Positions 10,801-20,399 of a stretch of DNA of 43,126 nt are shown here, one piece after another. The first letter of the stretch is position 1, and the number at the start of each line of letters is the position of its first letter. Origin of the DNA: Ministeria vibrans ATCC 50519 (Eukaryota; Opisthokonta; Filasterea); NCBI GenBank assembly GCA_943704425.1, contig CALSCP010002371.1:37933-81058 (forward strand). The letters are read 5' to 3'. The notes beneath the pieces are model-generated. The model was given only the letters and a program-made list of their open reading frames with translations, did not search any database and was not told the origin of the DNA. The position numbers were made by a program, and so were the translations under genes.

Positions 10801-12611
10801 ACGAGTCGTTTGTGGGCGCTGGTGCGCGTCGTCTCGAGTCGACTGCACCGCATTATGTGAGTCCAGTGCGTCGCGTTGGTGATTCCGATGACGATGACCA
10901 CCAGGATTACGCGAATCTCGAGGGGCGGAGTGGTGGCTACGCGAATCCGCACGAAGACGAGTCGGGTGCCAGTTTTTCACTGACTCACAGTGTTGCGTAT
11001 GCGAATCCCGACGGGCTCACGAGTGCACGCGAGTCGGACACGCTCAGTAAGGTCTATGCAAACCCGGACTATGTGCCGAGTGAGGGCACGGCGAGTGTGC
11101 GTGCGTCTAATGCGACTGCCAGTGTGATCTATGCCAATCCGGAGCCAACTGACTCGCAGCGCACCACGTTTGCCTCCGAGTTGGAAGAGCCCCTGACGAA
11201 CGCAGAGGGTCCGCCGACACTTGAAGTGGTTTCCAATGTGTCATACGTGCCTGCGGAGATGGTGCGCTCTCCACGCGCACAGCCTCCCGCACTTGCTGTG
11301 GTCGACGAGGATGCGTCGTTGCGCGTGCAGTCGATGCCCTTGGACCGTCTCGCTCTGTCGAATGTTAGCATGTCGCGTCGGGCGCACTCGGCCGCTTTGT
11401 TGCGTCCCCCCGTTGACTATGCGGTGGTGCAGTACACGCCCAAGGGCGCGCGTGCGGCGGTGCTTAGCCGAGTGCGAGTGACGGATCAACCAACGGGACG
11501 GAAGGAGGGAGAGGTGCAGCCACTGCTGAAACAACTGTACGCGAGTTCAGCGGTGCTCAAGGTATCGCTGGTGGACAAAGAATTTAATGCGGATGTGTAT
11601 GACCTCGACGACGACGAGGAGCAGCGACGCAAGCGCGGTTCACCCCTGGTGCGTCTTGTGGACGGTAGCATTGGGGTGCTGGTGGCGGACATGCGTGCTC
11701 TGGCGCGCATTGCCCGGTCACGAAGTGACTTTGTGGTCAAGGACAGTGTGGGCGAGAGCGAGTTTGGAAGCATGTTCAGTGGGTATTTGCTGACGGATGG
11801 GCGGCAGGAGCCCGTTGTGCTTATTGCACAGTCGGCGGGCAAGGACGTGCTGGAGAACAATGTGAGTCGGTTTCTGGAGGAAGCGTCGCTCCTCAGCGAC
11901 CTCAACAACGACCATGTGGTTCGTGCGCTGGGCGTTGCGCTCGACACGGACCCCTGGCTGCTGGCCGTTGAGGAGCCGATGTACGGCGACCTGCACTCCT
12001 TCCTTCTTTCCAGTGCCAGTTTGCCCGGCGTGTCCTTCTCCACCGCCGACATGCTGCACCTGAGTCACCAGACGGCGTGCGGCCTTGCCTTCCTTGCATC
12101 GCGACATCTCGTCCACGGCGACGTTGCATCGCGCTCGTGCTTCCTCTTTGCCAACAGCGTTGTGAAACTGGGCGACTTTGGGCTATTGCGTCGGGTGAGC
12201 GAGTCGCGTGTGCACTACGCGAACATCAAGGACAGCGACGAACTGTGGCCATTGCGCTGGATGGCACCCGAAGTGCTCGCAGGCAACCCGTGTACGTCGC
12301 ACAGTGATGTGTGGGCACTCGGTGTGTGTTTGTGGGAGATTTTCCACCAGTGCCGTGCTGTGCCCTATGCCGCATCGCCACTCGAACAGATTGAGTCGCT
12401 GCTCAAACGTGGTCATCGCCTTGCGCCGCCCCCATCCGCTCCGCACACTGTCTACAGTATCATGCGCGAGTGCTGGCAACGCGCGCCGCGCAAGCGAGGC
12501 AATGCCGCGCTTGTGTCCGTGAAACTCAGTGCCGAGCTCAACAGCTGTCCCGTGCGACCCCACGCCGACCTTGGAGGGCTCGTCGAGGCGCACTTGGCGA
12601 CCAGCATTTAA
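1881..12611 (+). CDS. Giant EGF-repeat receptor with tyrosine-kinase-like (probable pseudokinase) domain
   Basis: Exons: 1881 to about 1982 (or 1997; donor uncertain), 2145-2235, 2334-2800, 2883-3189, 3536-5577, 5633-5860, 5991-12611 (TAA); about 3,285 residues. Order: signal peptide from ATG 1881; GCC2/ephrin-receptor-like cysteine repeats (residues 35-385); about 43 EGF-like modules, many with the calcium-binding start D-I/V-D-E-C (388-2050); a Thr/Ala decapeptide repeat stalk; one more EGF (2272-2306); a possible SEA-like region; a membrane segment (2436-2461) followed by RRRR; a tail with about 25 tyrosines; and a kinase fold (about 2995-3270). DFG (3141), APE and the WALG region are present, but the beta3 Lys is Gln (3026), HRD is HGD (3121-3123) and the catalytic-loop Asn is Ser (3128). 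It probably acts as a cell-surface adhesion or signalling scaffold. Closest in style to PTK7-type pseudokinases, though those carry Ig domains. The 6.6-kb last exon is uninterrupted. Confidence 0.9.
3260..3520 (+). repeat. Intronic imperfect repeat of ttgttattcattcttt-like units
   Basis: The intron at 3190-3535 of the giant receptor gene consists largely of degenerate units of about 15-16 bp rich in T, ending in a pyrimidine tract before the acceptor at 3535. It gives spurious Phe/Ile/Leu reading frames in all three forward frames. Confidence 0.8.
5919..5970 (+). repeat. (GTTT)n microsatellite in receptor intron
   Basis: A run of about 13 GTTT units lies in the intron 5861-5990, just upstream of the T-rich acceptor at 5990. 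Confidence 0.9.
9001..9364 (+). repeat. 30-bp coding minisatellite, 12 units, Thr/Ala-rich stalk
   Basis: Twelve in-frame 30-bp units encode variants of the decapeptide V-E/D-N-G-V-A-A-T-T-A in the giant receptor. Ten are nearly identical and differ mostly by silent changes (gcgacg or gcaacg; gccgtt or gctgtt) and by GAG/GAT. The array lies between the main EGF block and the last EGF module, so it would extend the extracellular stalk. Paired Thr residues could be O-glycosylated, by inference. High identity suggests recent expansion. Confidence 0.95.
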
Positions 12612-12969
12612 TTATTAATAAAGAATTGTCAGAGTAAATGATTAAATTTTTTTTGAGTCGTTGTCGACAAGGACAAGACAAGAACCATGGAAACGATTTT
12701 ATTGTGAAATTTGATGTAACTTTAATAATATTTATTATAATTATTATTCTAATAATAATAATAATAATTAATAATAATAATAATTATTATTATTACTATT
12801 ACATTTTTGGGAGTGATCACTAGTTTAATGTCCGCCTCTTCTGTATAAGCTTAGCATGATTATATAATAATTCATAAATCTGTAATAATTTGTGCACCTC
12901 TCTCTCATATAATAAAATGAATAAGGAGATTCGTTTAGGTACATAGTTTGCTTCTAAATAAAAAGGATG
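12612..12969. other. Convergent 3' intergenic gap, AT-rich with inverted AAT/ATT repeats
   Basis: About 358 bp separate the stop codons of two convergent genes. The middle (12720-12805) is an almost pure A/T run of AAT and ATT triplets that can fold back on itself. The plus-strand poly(A) signal sits at its left edge. I see no gene here. Confidence 0.7.
12617..12622 (+). terminator. Poly(A) signal AATAAA of the giant receptor gene
   Basis: The hexamer begins 6 bp after the TAA at 12609-12611, which implies a very short 3' UTR. Confidence 0.6.
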
Positions 12970-15900
12970 TTATACAATAATTTCACCCTCGCGATACTGC
13001 GAGAAGGTAAGATCGTGAGCGGAGAGAGAGAAATTTCGCAGTGCGTGTGCGTGGTAAACGTCGAGCAGTGCCTTGAGAGGTGAGGCATGGAGAGAGCGGG
13101 GCGAGTCGGCGACCATGGGTGCCGTGATGTTGGTGGCGGCGAGGGAGAGACGGCGGTGGAGATGGAAGGGCAGTGAGTGTTGATTGGCAAAGTGCACACG
13201 AAGGGCGACCGTGGGCTCGGCAGAGTCGCTTGCGTGGGCTGACCAGGCAAACCCGGCGGGAATGTAGAGAAGCTGGTGGCTCTGTTGCGTGAGAGTGTGA
13301 GTGGGAGAGGGAAGGAAGTGCTCGGGCGTGGAGTCTAGCGTTGAGAGGTCTTGGGAGGGTGTGAGAAGCGCAATGCGGCGATGGAAGTCGTAAAGATTAT
13401 ATTGGAGGGTGCCAGAGAGCACAAGAATCCACGTGTGAGTGTCGTCGGGAGCCGTAAGGAGGGGCGTGCGGCTGTTGGGGGAAGCAATGTAGAGTGACGG
13501 AGTCGCATGGGCCGTCGTGAGCTCATCTTGAGCACTCTGCTGCGCATAGTCAACGGAAAAGAGCCGTGGGATGACGAGGGAGGGCGCAGGTGGGCGAAGC
13601 AGAGCTGGACACATCACTTGGATGTTCCAGTCGAGAATCTGATTGCGTGGCGCGTCAAGAAAGTCAGAGAGTCGCAGGTCGTCCACTGGCAGTTCGGTGA
13701 GTGGTGGTACGATGTCAGACGGAAGGAGGAGTGTGTGTCCACAGAGGCGACGTATGTGCTCGAGCGTCCACTGGTTGCTACTATTGGTGAACAGCACCGG
13801 TTTGGACTGAGCGGCAAATTGCGATTGGAAGTCAGAAGGCGAGAGAGTGACAAGTGAGCGACGGGCAATGTCGGAGGGCGGAGGGAACGCTAGAGGACTC
13901 TCGAGAGCAGCAAGTTTCTTGTTGAGAAGGTCGCGCCAGCGCATGAGTTGACGGGCCGTCTTCTCAATGCTCTGGACAAGCTGGCGGTTCGCTTTTGGAG
14001 TGCCATGCGCTATTGTGTGGCGCAGCGACTTTCCTGTGCCCGTAAGCAGTTCGAGAAGGTCGCGCGCGAATGAGTGGGAGCGTTTTTTGAGGGATTTTTG
14101 AACGCTTTTGACTGTGTGGAAACCATAGAGACACTGGCAGGCGGGCATGGCATTCAGGTGATTGAGCAGCGTGGAGTTGGTCGAGGGAGAGACGGAAAGC
14201 GCCTGTTTGAGGGTGGTGCGTGTGGACAGGACAATCTGGTGTGCGGCGGCGCAGAGAGTGTTGCTGTGGAGGGCCAAGTCGTTGAGGTAGTAGCCGAGAG
14301 AGGACGAGGACATGGCGGAGATGGTGCGGGAGTTTTGAAAGGTAAAGGTGAAGGAGTCGCTGTTGGCGTTGGGGTTGGGGGTAAGATCGGGGGAAGGGGG
14401 CTGGTGCTGTTGCAGCTGCAGCTGAAGCTGTTGGTGCTTGAGGTGGCGGGTGGTTTCAGCGGCAATGAGAGGGCGCATGAGAAGCGCTGCGTGTGAGTTA
14501 AGGCGGGCAATGGAGTGGTAGAGCGCGCTGGGATGGGTGGAGAGGGTCAAAGGCGGGTGAAGGGGGAACGGGTCGGACTGGAAGGACTTGACAAAGGTAG
14601 AGAGAGGCTCAAGGGAGTGAGTGGCGAGTGAGCGGAAGATTGGAGATTGAACGGAGAGGGTGCGTGTACGAAGGCGGGTGGAGATGGAGGCAAGGAAGAC
14701 GTTGAGTTGGAGAGAGAAGGCAGGGGATTGGATGGGACAGGAGGACGAGGAGAGAGAGGGGGAGAAAGGGATGACAAGAGGGGAAGTGACGATGGGATCG
14801 AGGAAGGGAAGATGATGGGAGTAGAGGAGAAGGAGAGCAGAGGGAAGGGACGCGGGGGTTGAAGTAGAGGAGGAGGAGTGGGGACGAAGGAGGGAGATGT
14901 CTGAGGAGTGGGTGTAGAGGGTGATGAAGGCGGTGAGAGGGATGAAGGCGGCGGGAATGGTGGTGATAGCGTCGCGGAGGAGGAACGGAGATGGGGCACA
15001 GAGGTCGTCGGGAGTGGGGAGAAGCAGGATGCGAGCTGGATGGGGGTGGTGAGGGAGGAAAAGGAGACGAGCGCGGAGAGCGAGCGCGGCGAAGGAGGAG
15101 AGAAAGGGGATGGGAAAGCGGGTAGTGTGGGTAACGAGCCAGTCGTGGAGGGGTGTGTCGGTGTCGATGTCGGGCTGGTGGGTGAGACGGGCGGTGGATG
15201 AGGCGTAGTAGAAGACGGTAACGGCAGAGTGGGGCAGGTGGAGGGATCTGGTGAGGAAGGAGGGATGGGCGAGAACAAAGAGAGCCGTGCGGTGGGTGGA
15301 GGCGAGAAGGGACGCTGAGTGGACGTAGGACGGGTTGGTGTAGGCACCCATGACAACGAGGTGGGATTGCGAAAGAAGAGCGGTCGTCGCCTTGTGGGAG
15401 AGCGCAGAAGCATTGAGAGGGGTTGAGTGAACGAGACGGTGGAGAAGGGACTCGACGGAGGGCAGAAGAGCCGGTGAGGAGCCAATGAGAAGGTTGTTGT
15501 CGCGGCGGGTCGCGTTGACGTAGATGAGAACATGGGCAAGCTCGTAGGGCGATGGGAGGGCCAGGAAAAGGTGTGCAGAGGGGTCGAGAAGGAAAGAGCG
15601 GTGCGAGTTCAGGTCGAGTGTCGCGACGTGAACTCCGCGCGAAGACCAGTCGAGCGCAAGAAACTCCCAGATGCCTTCGCAGCAGACGGTCGCGTTGACT
15701 TGTGGCTCAAGGAGCGTGGAGTGAAGTATGAGGACGTGAATGGAGACCATGTCGGAATAGGGATGCAAAGTGTCGAGTGAGCCGTTGAGAAAGGACGGAA
15801 TCAAGTGGGGTGTGAGTTTGGTGGAGACGCGCGGGATGCCATGGAGGCCGGGCACTTCGAGTGCCGGAAGTGGAGTTGGAGGAGGTGCAGGACGAGTGAA

Positions 15901-16863
15901 CGGTGGTCGGTGGCGCTGAGGCTGACTGGTGACGGGTGTGTCGTTGTCGTCGTCGTCAAAGAAGGAGTCCCAGTCGTCATTTTTGTCGCTGGCGCTGTCA
16001 GTGGAGTCGGTGCGTTGCCGTCCGAGTTTGTTGTCGGAGGATTCGTAGCTGTCGGTGTTGTCGCTGCCAAAGAGCTCGTTGTTGAATGGATCGAAGGTGG
16101 CGTCGTCGGCGGTGTCCTGGAAGAGATCAAGCTCCTGCTCCATGTTGACGGTCGTGAACAGGTTGCTTGCAGGCGACTCGAGGTGGGCGAGGTCGGGAAA
16201 GCGCTGGCCGGAGCGCACGCGAAGGCTTTGTGGCTGGGGGTCAACCAGACGTGGTCGCCGATTGTGCTCGTAGAGGGCGGCGCTGAGGGTGAACTCGTTA
16301 GGTCGCGCGGCAAACGCAACATCTGTGGGCTTGTCGAGCCACCAGTGGATGATAAGGCTCGGAAAGTGCCCCTGCAGCAGAGCGGAGGCGGCTGCGTCTG
16401 TGTCGAGCAGCACAAGTTGATTGCGCGTTGGGAGGGCGACGGCGTTGGCAGTTGCGAGAGCGATGAGCGAGTCGGGATTGTCTACGACGAGAACAGAGAC
16501 GAAATGGACGGTGGGCGGGGCGTTGAGAGACGTCGACGGGGATGGCGAGTGTGCGGATGAGAAGGCCCACGAGGCCCCGGCGACGTGGAGGCCGGCGGGG
16601 GCGAGGAGAGGCGCGACAATGTCTTGGTACACGCTGTGCACCGCAATGTCGGCATGGCTCTGTGGATGGGCAAACTGGGCGCGATCAAGCCACGTGGCCT
16701 GGACGGGGAGTGCCGAGGTGGTGGTTGTGTGGGCGTCTTGGGCGAGAGCGAGACAGAGTGAGTCGGAGACTGCAAATGAATAGAGCTGAGTTTTGTCGGC
16801 TGTGACGACGCGGAGGAGGAGGAGAAGGAGAAGGACAAAGATGGGGGTGGGAGTTTGAAGCAT
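12970..16863 (-). CDS. Large ER-luminal or secreted protein with PDI-like segment and degenerate C-terminal cupin/JmjC-like domain
   Basis: One uninterrupted frame of 1,297 codons. I prefer the ATG at 16863 because it opens a clear signal peptide (MLQTPTPIF, then a run of Leu, cleavage after VVTA); an in-frame ATG at 16899 adds 12 residues. An acidic Asp/Ser stretch lies near residues 240-310. Around residues 495-595 the pattern LVVMGAYTNPS...HLPHSAVTVFY...DTPLHDWL resembles a redox-inactive thioredoxin-like domain of PDI b type, without CxxC; this is a weak call. Residues 1005-1230 resemble a cupin_8/JmjC fold (SKPVLFTN, LYIPAGFAW), but the usual HxD and distal His metal ligands are not visible. 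The middle is low-complexity Ser/Pro/Leu. Function unknown; a folding or scaffold role in the ER is possible. Both introns and an ER retention signal are absent. Confidence 0.72.
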   Translation of the reverse strand: MLQTPTPIFVLLLLLLLRVVTADKTQLYSFAVSDSLCLALAQDAHTTTTSALPVQATWLDRAQFAHPQSHADIAVHSVYQDIVAPLLAPAGLHVAGASWAFSSAHSPSPSTSLNAPPTVHFVSVLVVDNPDSLIALATANAVALPTRNQLVLLDTDAAASALLQGHFPSLIIHWWLDKPTDVAFAARPNEFTLSAALYEHNRRPRLVDPQPQSLRVRSGQRFPDLAHLESPASNLFTTVNMEQELDLFQDTADDATFDPFNNELFGSDNTDSYESSDNKLGRQRTDSTDSASDKNDDWDSFFDDDDNDTPVTSQPQRHRPPFTRPAPPPTPLPALEVPGLHGIPRVSTKLTPHLIPSFLNGSLDTLHPYSDMVSIHVLILHSTLLEPQVNATVCCEGIWEFLALDWSSRGVHVATLDLNSHRSFLLDPSAHLFLALPSPYELAHVLIYVNATRRDNNLLIGSSPALLPSVESLLHRLVHSTPLNASALSHKATTALLSQSHLVVMGAYTNPSYVHSASLLASTHRTALFVLAHPSFLTRSLHLPHSAVTVFYYASSTARLTHQPDIDTDTPLHDWLVTHTTRFPIPFLSSFAALALRARLLFLPHHPHPARILLLPTPDDLCAPSPFLLRDAITTIPAAFIPLTAFITLYTHSSDISLLRPHSSSSTSTPASLPSALLLLYSHHLPFLDPIVTSPLVIPFSPSLSSSSCPIQSPAFSLQLNVFLASISTRLRTRTLSVQSPIFRSLATHSLEPLSTFVKSFQSDPFPLHPPLTLSTHPSALYHSIARLNSHAALLMRPLIAAETTRHLKHQQLQLQLQQHQPPSPDLTPNPNANSDSFTFTFQNSRTISAMSSSSLGYYLNDLALHSNTLCAAAHQIVLSTRTTLKQALSVSPSTNSTLLNHLNAMPACQCLYGFHTVKSVQKSLKKRSHSFARDLLELLTGTGKSLRHTIAHGTPKANRQLVQSIEKTARQLMRWRDLLNKKLAALESPLAFPPPSDIARRSLVTLSPSDFQSQFAAQSKPVLFTNSSNQWTLEHIRRLCGHTLLLPSDIVPPLTELPVDDLRLSDFLDAPRNQILDWNIQVMCPALLRPPAPSLVIPRLFSVDYAQQSAQDELTTAHATPSLYIASPNSRTPLLTAPDDTHTWILVLSGTLQYNLYDFHRRIALLTPSQDLSTLDSTPEHFLPSPTHTLTQQSHQLLYIPAGFAWSAHASDSAEPTVALRVHFANQHSLPFHLHRRLSLAATNITAPMVADSPRSLHASPLKALLDVYHAHALRNFSLSAHDLTFSQYREGEIIV

Positions 16864-16947
16864 GTATGTGAGGGACAGGGGGTTGGAAGTTGAATACAAT
16901 AAAAGTGAAAGTAGATCACCAATAATTAATAAAAATTAATAAATTTT

Positions 16948-16953
16948 TTTATT
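16948..16953 (-). terminator. Poly(A) signal overlapping the AIFM2-like stop codon
   Basis: On the minus strand the sequence reads TGAATAAA: the last base of the TGA stop (16955-16953) is the first base of AATAAA. The next minus-strand gene starts at 16863, only 90 bp on. Confidence 0.55.
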
Positions 16954-18259
16954 CATTCATTCAAAATAGGAGGAAGATCTCCCGTCGTGCGATCAAAGAG
17001 CGCTGCCTTGGCATCGGCGTGCGACTGCGAACTCCGGTCGAAAAAGAAGTAGCGGGTTGCCTTGGTGCGGAGCAGAGCGAGATAGCGATCGGAGAAGAGC
17101 GTCTTGCCCTTTGCGACGCCCGTCATGAAGGCGCCCATGGTGATGTGCGACATCCACGAGGTGGGCGCATGGATGGCCATGGCGCCGTGGGTGGGTCCGA
17201 CCGGCACGACCGCAGCCGGCATGGTCTGCGAGTCCACCTTGTGTGTGGGCGGACGGTCAGCGTGCACCTGCAGGATGTTGCGTGCCGCTGCGTCGCCTTG
17301 CAGTCCAGCTACATAGGCCATGCGCACACGAAGCGCCGCTGCGTCTCCCACGACAAAGATGCGGTCGTGACCGCCCGCCAGCTGGAAGTGCTCGTTGACG
17401 CAGAGGGCGCCGCGGGCGTCGCGCTCGCCGACTGCGACAAAGGACGTGTCGATGTGCGCCATGCACCCATTCACAATGACATCCACGGGCGTGTCGATAC
17501 CGGCAACAGTCGTGGGCGTGTCTAGAAACGTAAAGGCGCTCTCTGTCCAGCTGGCCCCGCCAGCGACATCACGGTCCACCGCCAGTCCCGTCTTTACCGT
17601 CACCCTCTCTCCCCCAACCGTTTTGAGTGCCTTTGTAAGCTTGCCACTCAACGCATCAGCAAATGGAGTCTACCAAAAGAGAGCGAGTGTGAGAGAAGGA
17701 CAAAAAAAAAAAAAAATAGACCGACCGACTGAGTACGTACATCTCCCATGAGTTGGTCCGATCGCGACGCAAGTGTGATGTTCAAGTGTTGCAAGTAGTG
17801 TGCCATCTCTCCGGCGATCTCAATGCCGACGGGACCACCGCCGACAACAAGGGCATGTTTACACGTGGCCAGCCGCTCGCGTGTGTCGGCGTACTCCTTG
17901 GTGGCTTCGTTGGCGGACAAGGCGGACACGCGAATCTTGTGTTTTGCTCCCGTCGCAACCACCACAAAATCGGCTCGCACAGACGCGCCCGACGCCAGAG
18001 TCACAACGCAGTCGGCAGACACGTTGACCACGGTGTCGCGCAGTACGACCGCAAAGCGCAGTGAGCTGGCATCCAGGCGCATCACAGGGGGAGCGTAGAA
18101 TGCGGCGCTCGCTTGCGCCGCATATCCCCGCAGCCCCGCCACGCAGTGATCGAGGAAGTCTTTCTTCTCAACGACAACCACGTGCGCCGATCCGCGCAGA
18201 GCGACCGCCGTCTGGATCCCTCCGTATCCCGCTCCGATGATCACCACAACTGGAAGCAT
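16953..18259 (-). CDS. AIFM2/FSP1-like NAD(P)H oxidoreductase (FAD)
   Basis: Exons 18259-17741 and 17669-16953 joined in phase 0; 411 residues. The N-terminus has an FAD-binding Rossmann motif (VVVIIGAGYGGIQ). A second dinucleotide motif for NAD(P)H (VVGGGPVGIEIAGE) lies near residue 140, and the C-terminal FAD contact motif is FVVGDAA, followed by MAYVAGLQGDAAARNI. This matches the AIFM2 (ferroptosis suppressor protein 1) branch of pyridine-nucleotide disulfide oxidoreductases, which reduce ubiquinone and other quinones at membranes with NAD(P)H. Unlike vertebrate AIFM2, which starts with a myristoylated glycine, this protein begins M-L-P, so that anchor is missing. Type II NADH dehydrogenase is the main alternative. 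The start lies at a possible bidirectional promoter shared with the LRR gene. Confidence 0.9.
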
Positions 18260-18500
18260 GTCGTATCTATTGTTTTTTTTGTGTGTGTGTGTTCAATAGA
18301 TTGTAGAGTGGAAGAGGGCAGGAGACGGTGAGACGGAATAGCAAATGAGCGACTATCTTTTTCGTTTGCTAGTTTGGAAAATAATATGGATTATGAAGTA
18401 TGGACTTAATTTTGCATCTACTATAGATTAATTTTTGCGATCGAATTATTCGAATATGACTCATTTTTTTAATAATAATAATAATTATTATATATAATTC
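18260..18500. promoter_or_regulatory. Putative bidirectional promoter between AIFM2-like and LRR genes
   Basis: Two divergent start codons are 241 bp apart. The interval contains a GT run near 18281-18291 and an AT-rich fold-back (18470-18495) immediately before the LRR gene start. No TATA or other defined box was recognised; the call rests on geometry. Confidence 0.4.
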
Positions 18501-20225
18501 ATGCCGCTCCACGACGCGAAAAAACTCGCATCTCTTGCGGCGAAGAAAGCCAAAGAGAAGAGCATGAAGGAGAAGAAGAAGAATGCGGCGGCGGTAGACG
18601 TGAAGAACGCCGGATTGACTGCGCTGTCGCTTCGGTAAGACCCGACACGCGTTGGCGTGACACTCAACGGCCGTCTGTGCGCTCCCCTCGCCCTCTGCAG
18701 CGCCCACAAGGGCATCCGACGCGTCGATGCGGCAGGGAACGCCCTCACGTCGTGCCAGGGACTCCCGGCGGGCGTCGAGTGGCTCTCAGTGGCAAAGCAG
18801 ACGCCTCTCCTCACATCGCTCGACGGTCTCGACAGTGCGCTCAGTCTCAAAGGTTGAAAATTCTGCTCTGTTTTTTTTGTTTGTTTCTCACTCCGCTCTG
18901 TCTGGGTTAGTGTTCAACGGCAGCACCAATGGGCTGACGTCGCTGGAGGCACTCGCTCCGCTGAAGCAACTGTGTGCAATTGTCGTCAACAACAACAAAC
19001 TCAAATCATTGCCGGACAGCCTTCAGAACCTGACGCTTCTCAATTCACTCAGTACATCACAGAGCAAAGCGTGTGTGTGTTCTTTTACTCTGACACATCT
19101 ATGGTTTTGGTTTTGGTTTTGGTTTTCTTTTATTGTCTATTAGTTATCAGTCACAACGAGATTAAGTCGCTTGCAGTGATTGGTCGTCTTCCGGCGCTCA
19201 CCAAACTGTCTGCGTCGCACAATCAAGTGAGTGACTTGAGTGAGATTGGAAAGTGTGCGGAATTGCGCGAGCTGCGCGTGAACAACAATCGCATTGTGAC
19301 ATTGCCCGAGTCGCTCAAACGAAATGTCAAGTAAGAACGAAGCAAGATTATTTAAAAAAGGGGAGAGAGAAAAATCAATGGGCGAAAGGAAGGAAGGAAG
19401 GAGAGAGAGAAAGAAATGAATAATGCTTTTGTTTCAATTGATAGGTTAACGTTGATTGATTTGGGAAAGAATCGGTTGAAGAAAGTGTCTGATTTGCGAG
19501 TGTTGCGCCCACTGAGACAGTTACGGAATCTGAATGTGGGGGGAAACGGACTGTGTGAGAAGAATGAGGAGTGGCGATTGGACGTGATTGGAATGTTGCC
19601 TCAGTTGACGGTACTGAATGGACGAAAGGTGGAGGAGAGTGAGCGGAAGGAGGGAAAAAAACGGAGAGAGGAGAAGCGGGAGAAGAAGAGGGGGAGAGAG
19701 GAAGAGGAAAAAGGGGAAGGGGAAAGGGAGGAGGTGAAGAAAATGAAGGTGGAGGGAAAGCGGAAGAGGGAAGCGGAGGGAGAGGAGGAAGGGGAGAGAA
19801 AGAGAGGGAAGACGAGTTGGGCGGATTTGATGGAGGAGGGGACGAAGGATGGTGTTGAGACATCGTCTAAGGAGAGTGTTGATACGGAGGCTGTCGAGAT
19901 GGAGGGTGTTGAGACGGAGAGTGTTGAGGCGGAAGGTGATGAAGCGGAAGGTGATGAAGCGGAAGGTGATGAGGCGGAAGGTGATGAGGCGGGTGGGGTG
20001 AAGGAGAAGCGAAAGAGACCAAAGAAGAAGAAGAAGGCGAAAAAGAAGCCCAAGGCTGAGGCAGAGGTGATCGCGCCGTTGCGATCACGAGTGGTGGCAG
20101 TGAAGACGGTAAAGAAGAAGAAGACAAAGAAGACGGATGAGGAGGTGGAGGAGTTCAGCGTGGAGAAGGTGAAGCAGATGGAGCCAATGGTGGGCACTGG
20201 CGGAGTGTCCAGTTGGGATGAATAA
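18501..20225 (+). CDS. Leucine-rich-repeat protein (SDS22-like repeats) with charged Glu/Lys tail
   Basis: Exons 18501-18634, 18701-18852, 18911-19051, 19144-19330 and 19445-20225 (TAA); 464 residues with consistent phases. The N-terminus is lysine-rich (AAKKAKEKSMKEKKK). Residues about 45-235 are LRRs of the SDS22-like kind with repeated L-x-x-L and N-N-N-K/R-L/I patterns, closed by an LRR cap (CEKNEEWRLDVIG, LPQLTVLNG). The rest is a highly charged tail rich in Glu and Lys, with a four-unit 15-bp repeat encoding E-A-E-G-D (about 19925-19990) and a basic run of KKKK blocks that could act in nuclear localisation. Such LRR proteins bind other proteins; the partner is unknown. I cannot assign it to a named family. 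Confidence 0.85.
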
Positions 20226-20226
20226 A
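20221..20226 (+). terminator. Poly(A) signal containing the LRR gene stop codon
   Basis: AATAAA at 20221-20226 contains the TAA stop at 20223-20225, so termination of translation and 3' processing use the same bases. Confidence 0.55.
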
Positions 20227-20399
20227 GACGGATTGAAGAATGTCATGATAGATACGCTAATGAAGACTTATGTCAGTGATACAAAGACGTAATTGTCAAT
20301 ACCAGGTTGTTCTGTTGATGGCTGAAGTGGATTCAAGTGGAAACTTTGAATGTTTGTTTCACAGTTTTACTATTAATTATTTGTTACTTCTTATGCAAA

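Noticed and set aside
11735-12560. Active receptor tyrosine kinase
   Set aside because: Overall fold and DFG fit, but loss of the beta3 Lys, the HRD Arg and the catalytic-loop Asn together argue against normal catalysis.
14547-15539. Minus-strand 330-residue Ser/Pro-rich frame
   Set aside because: Overlaps the 1,297-codon gene in another frame of the same strand and has only low-complexity sequence.
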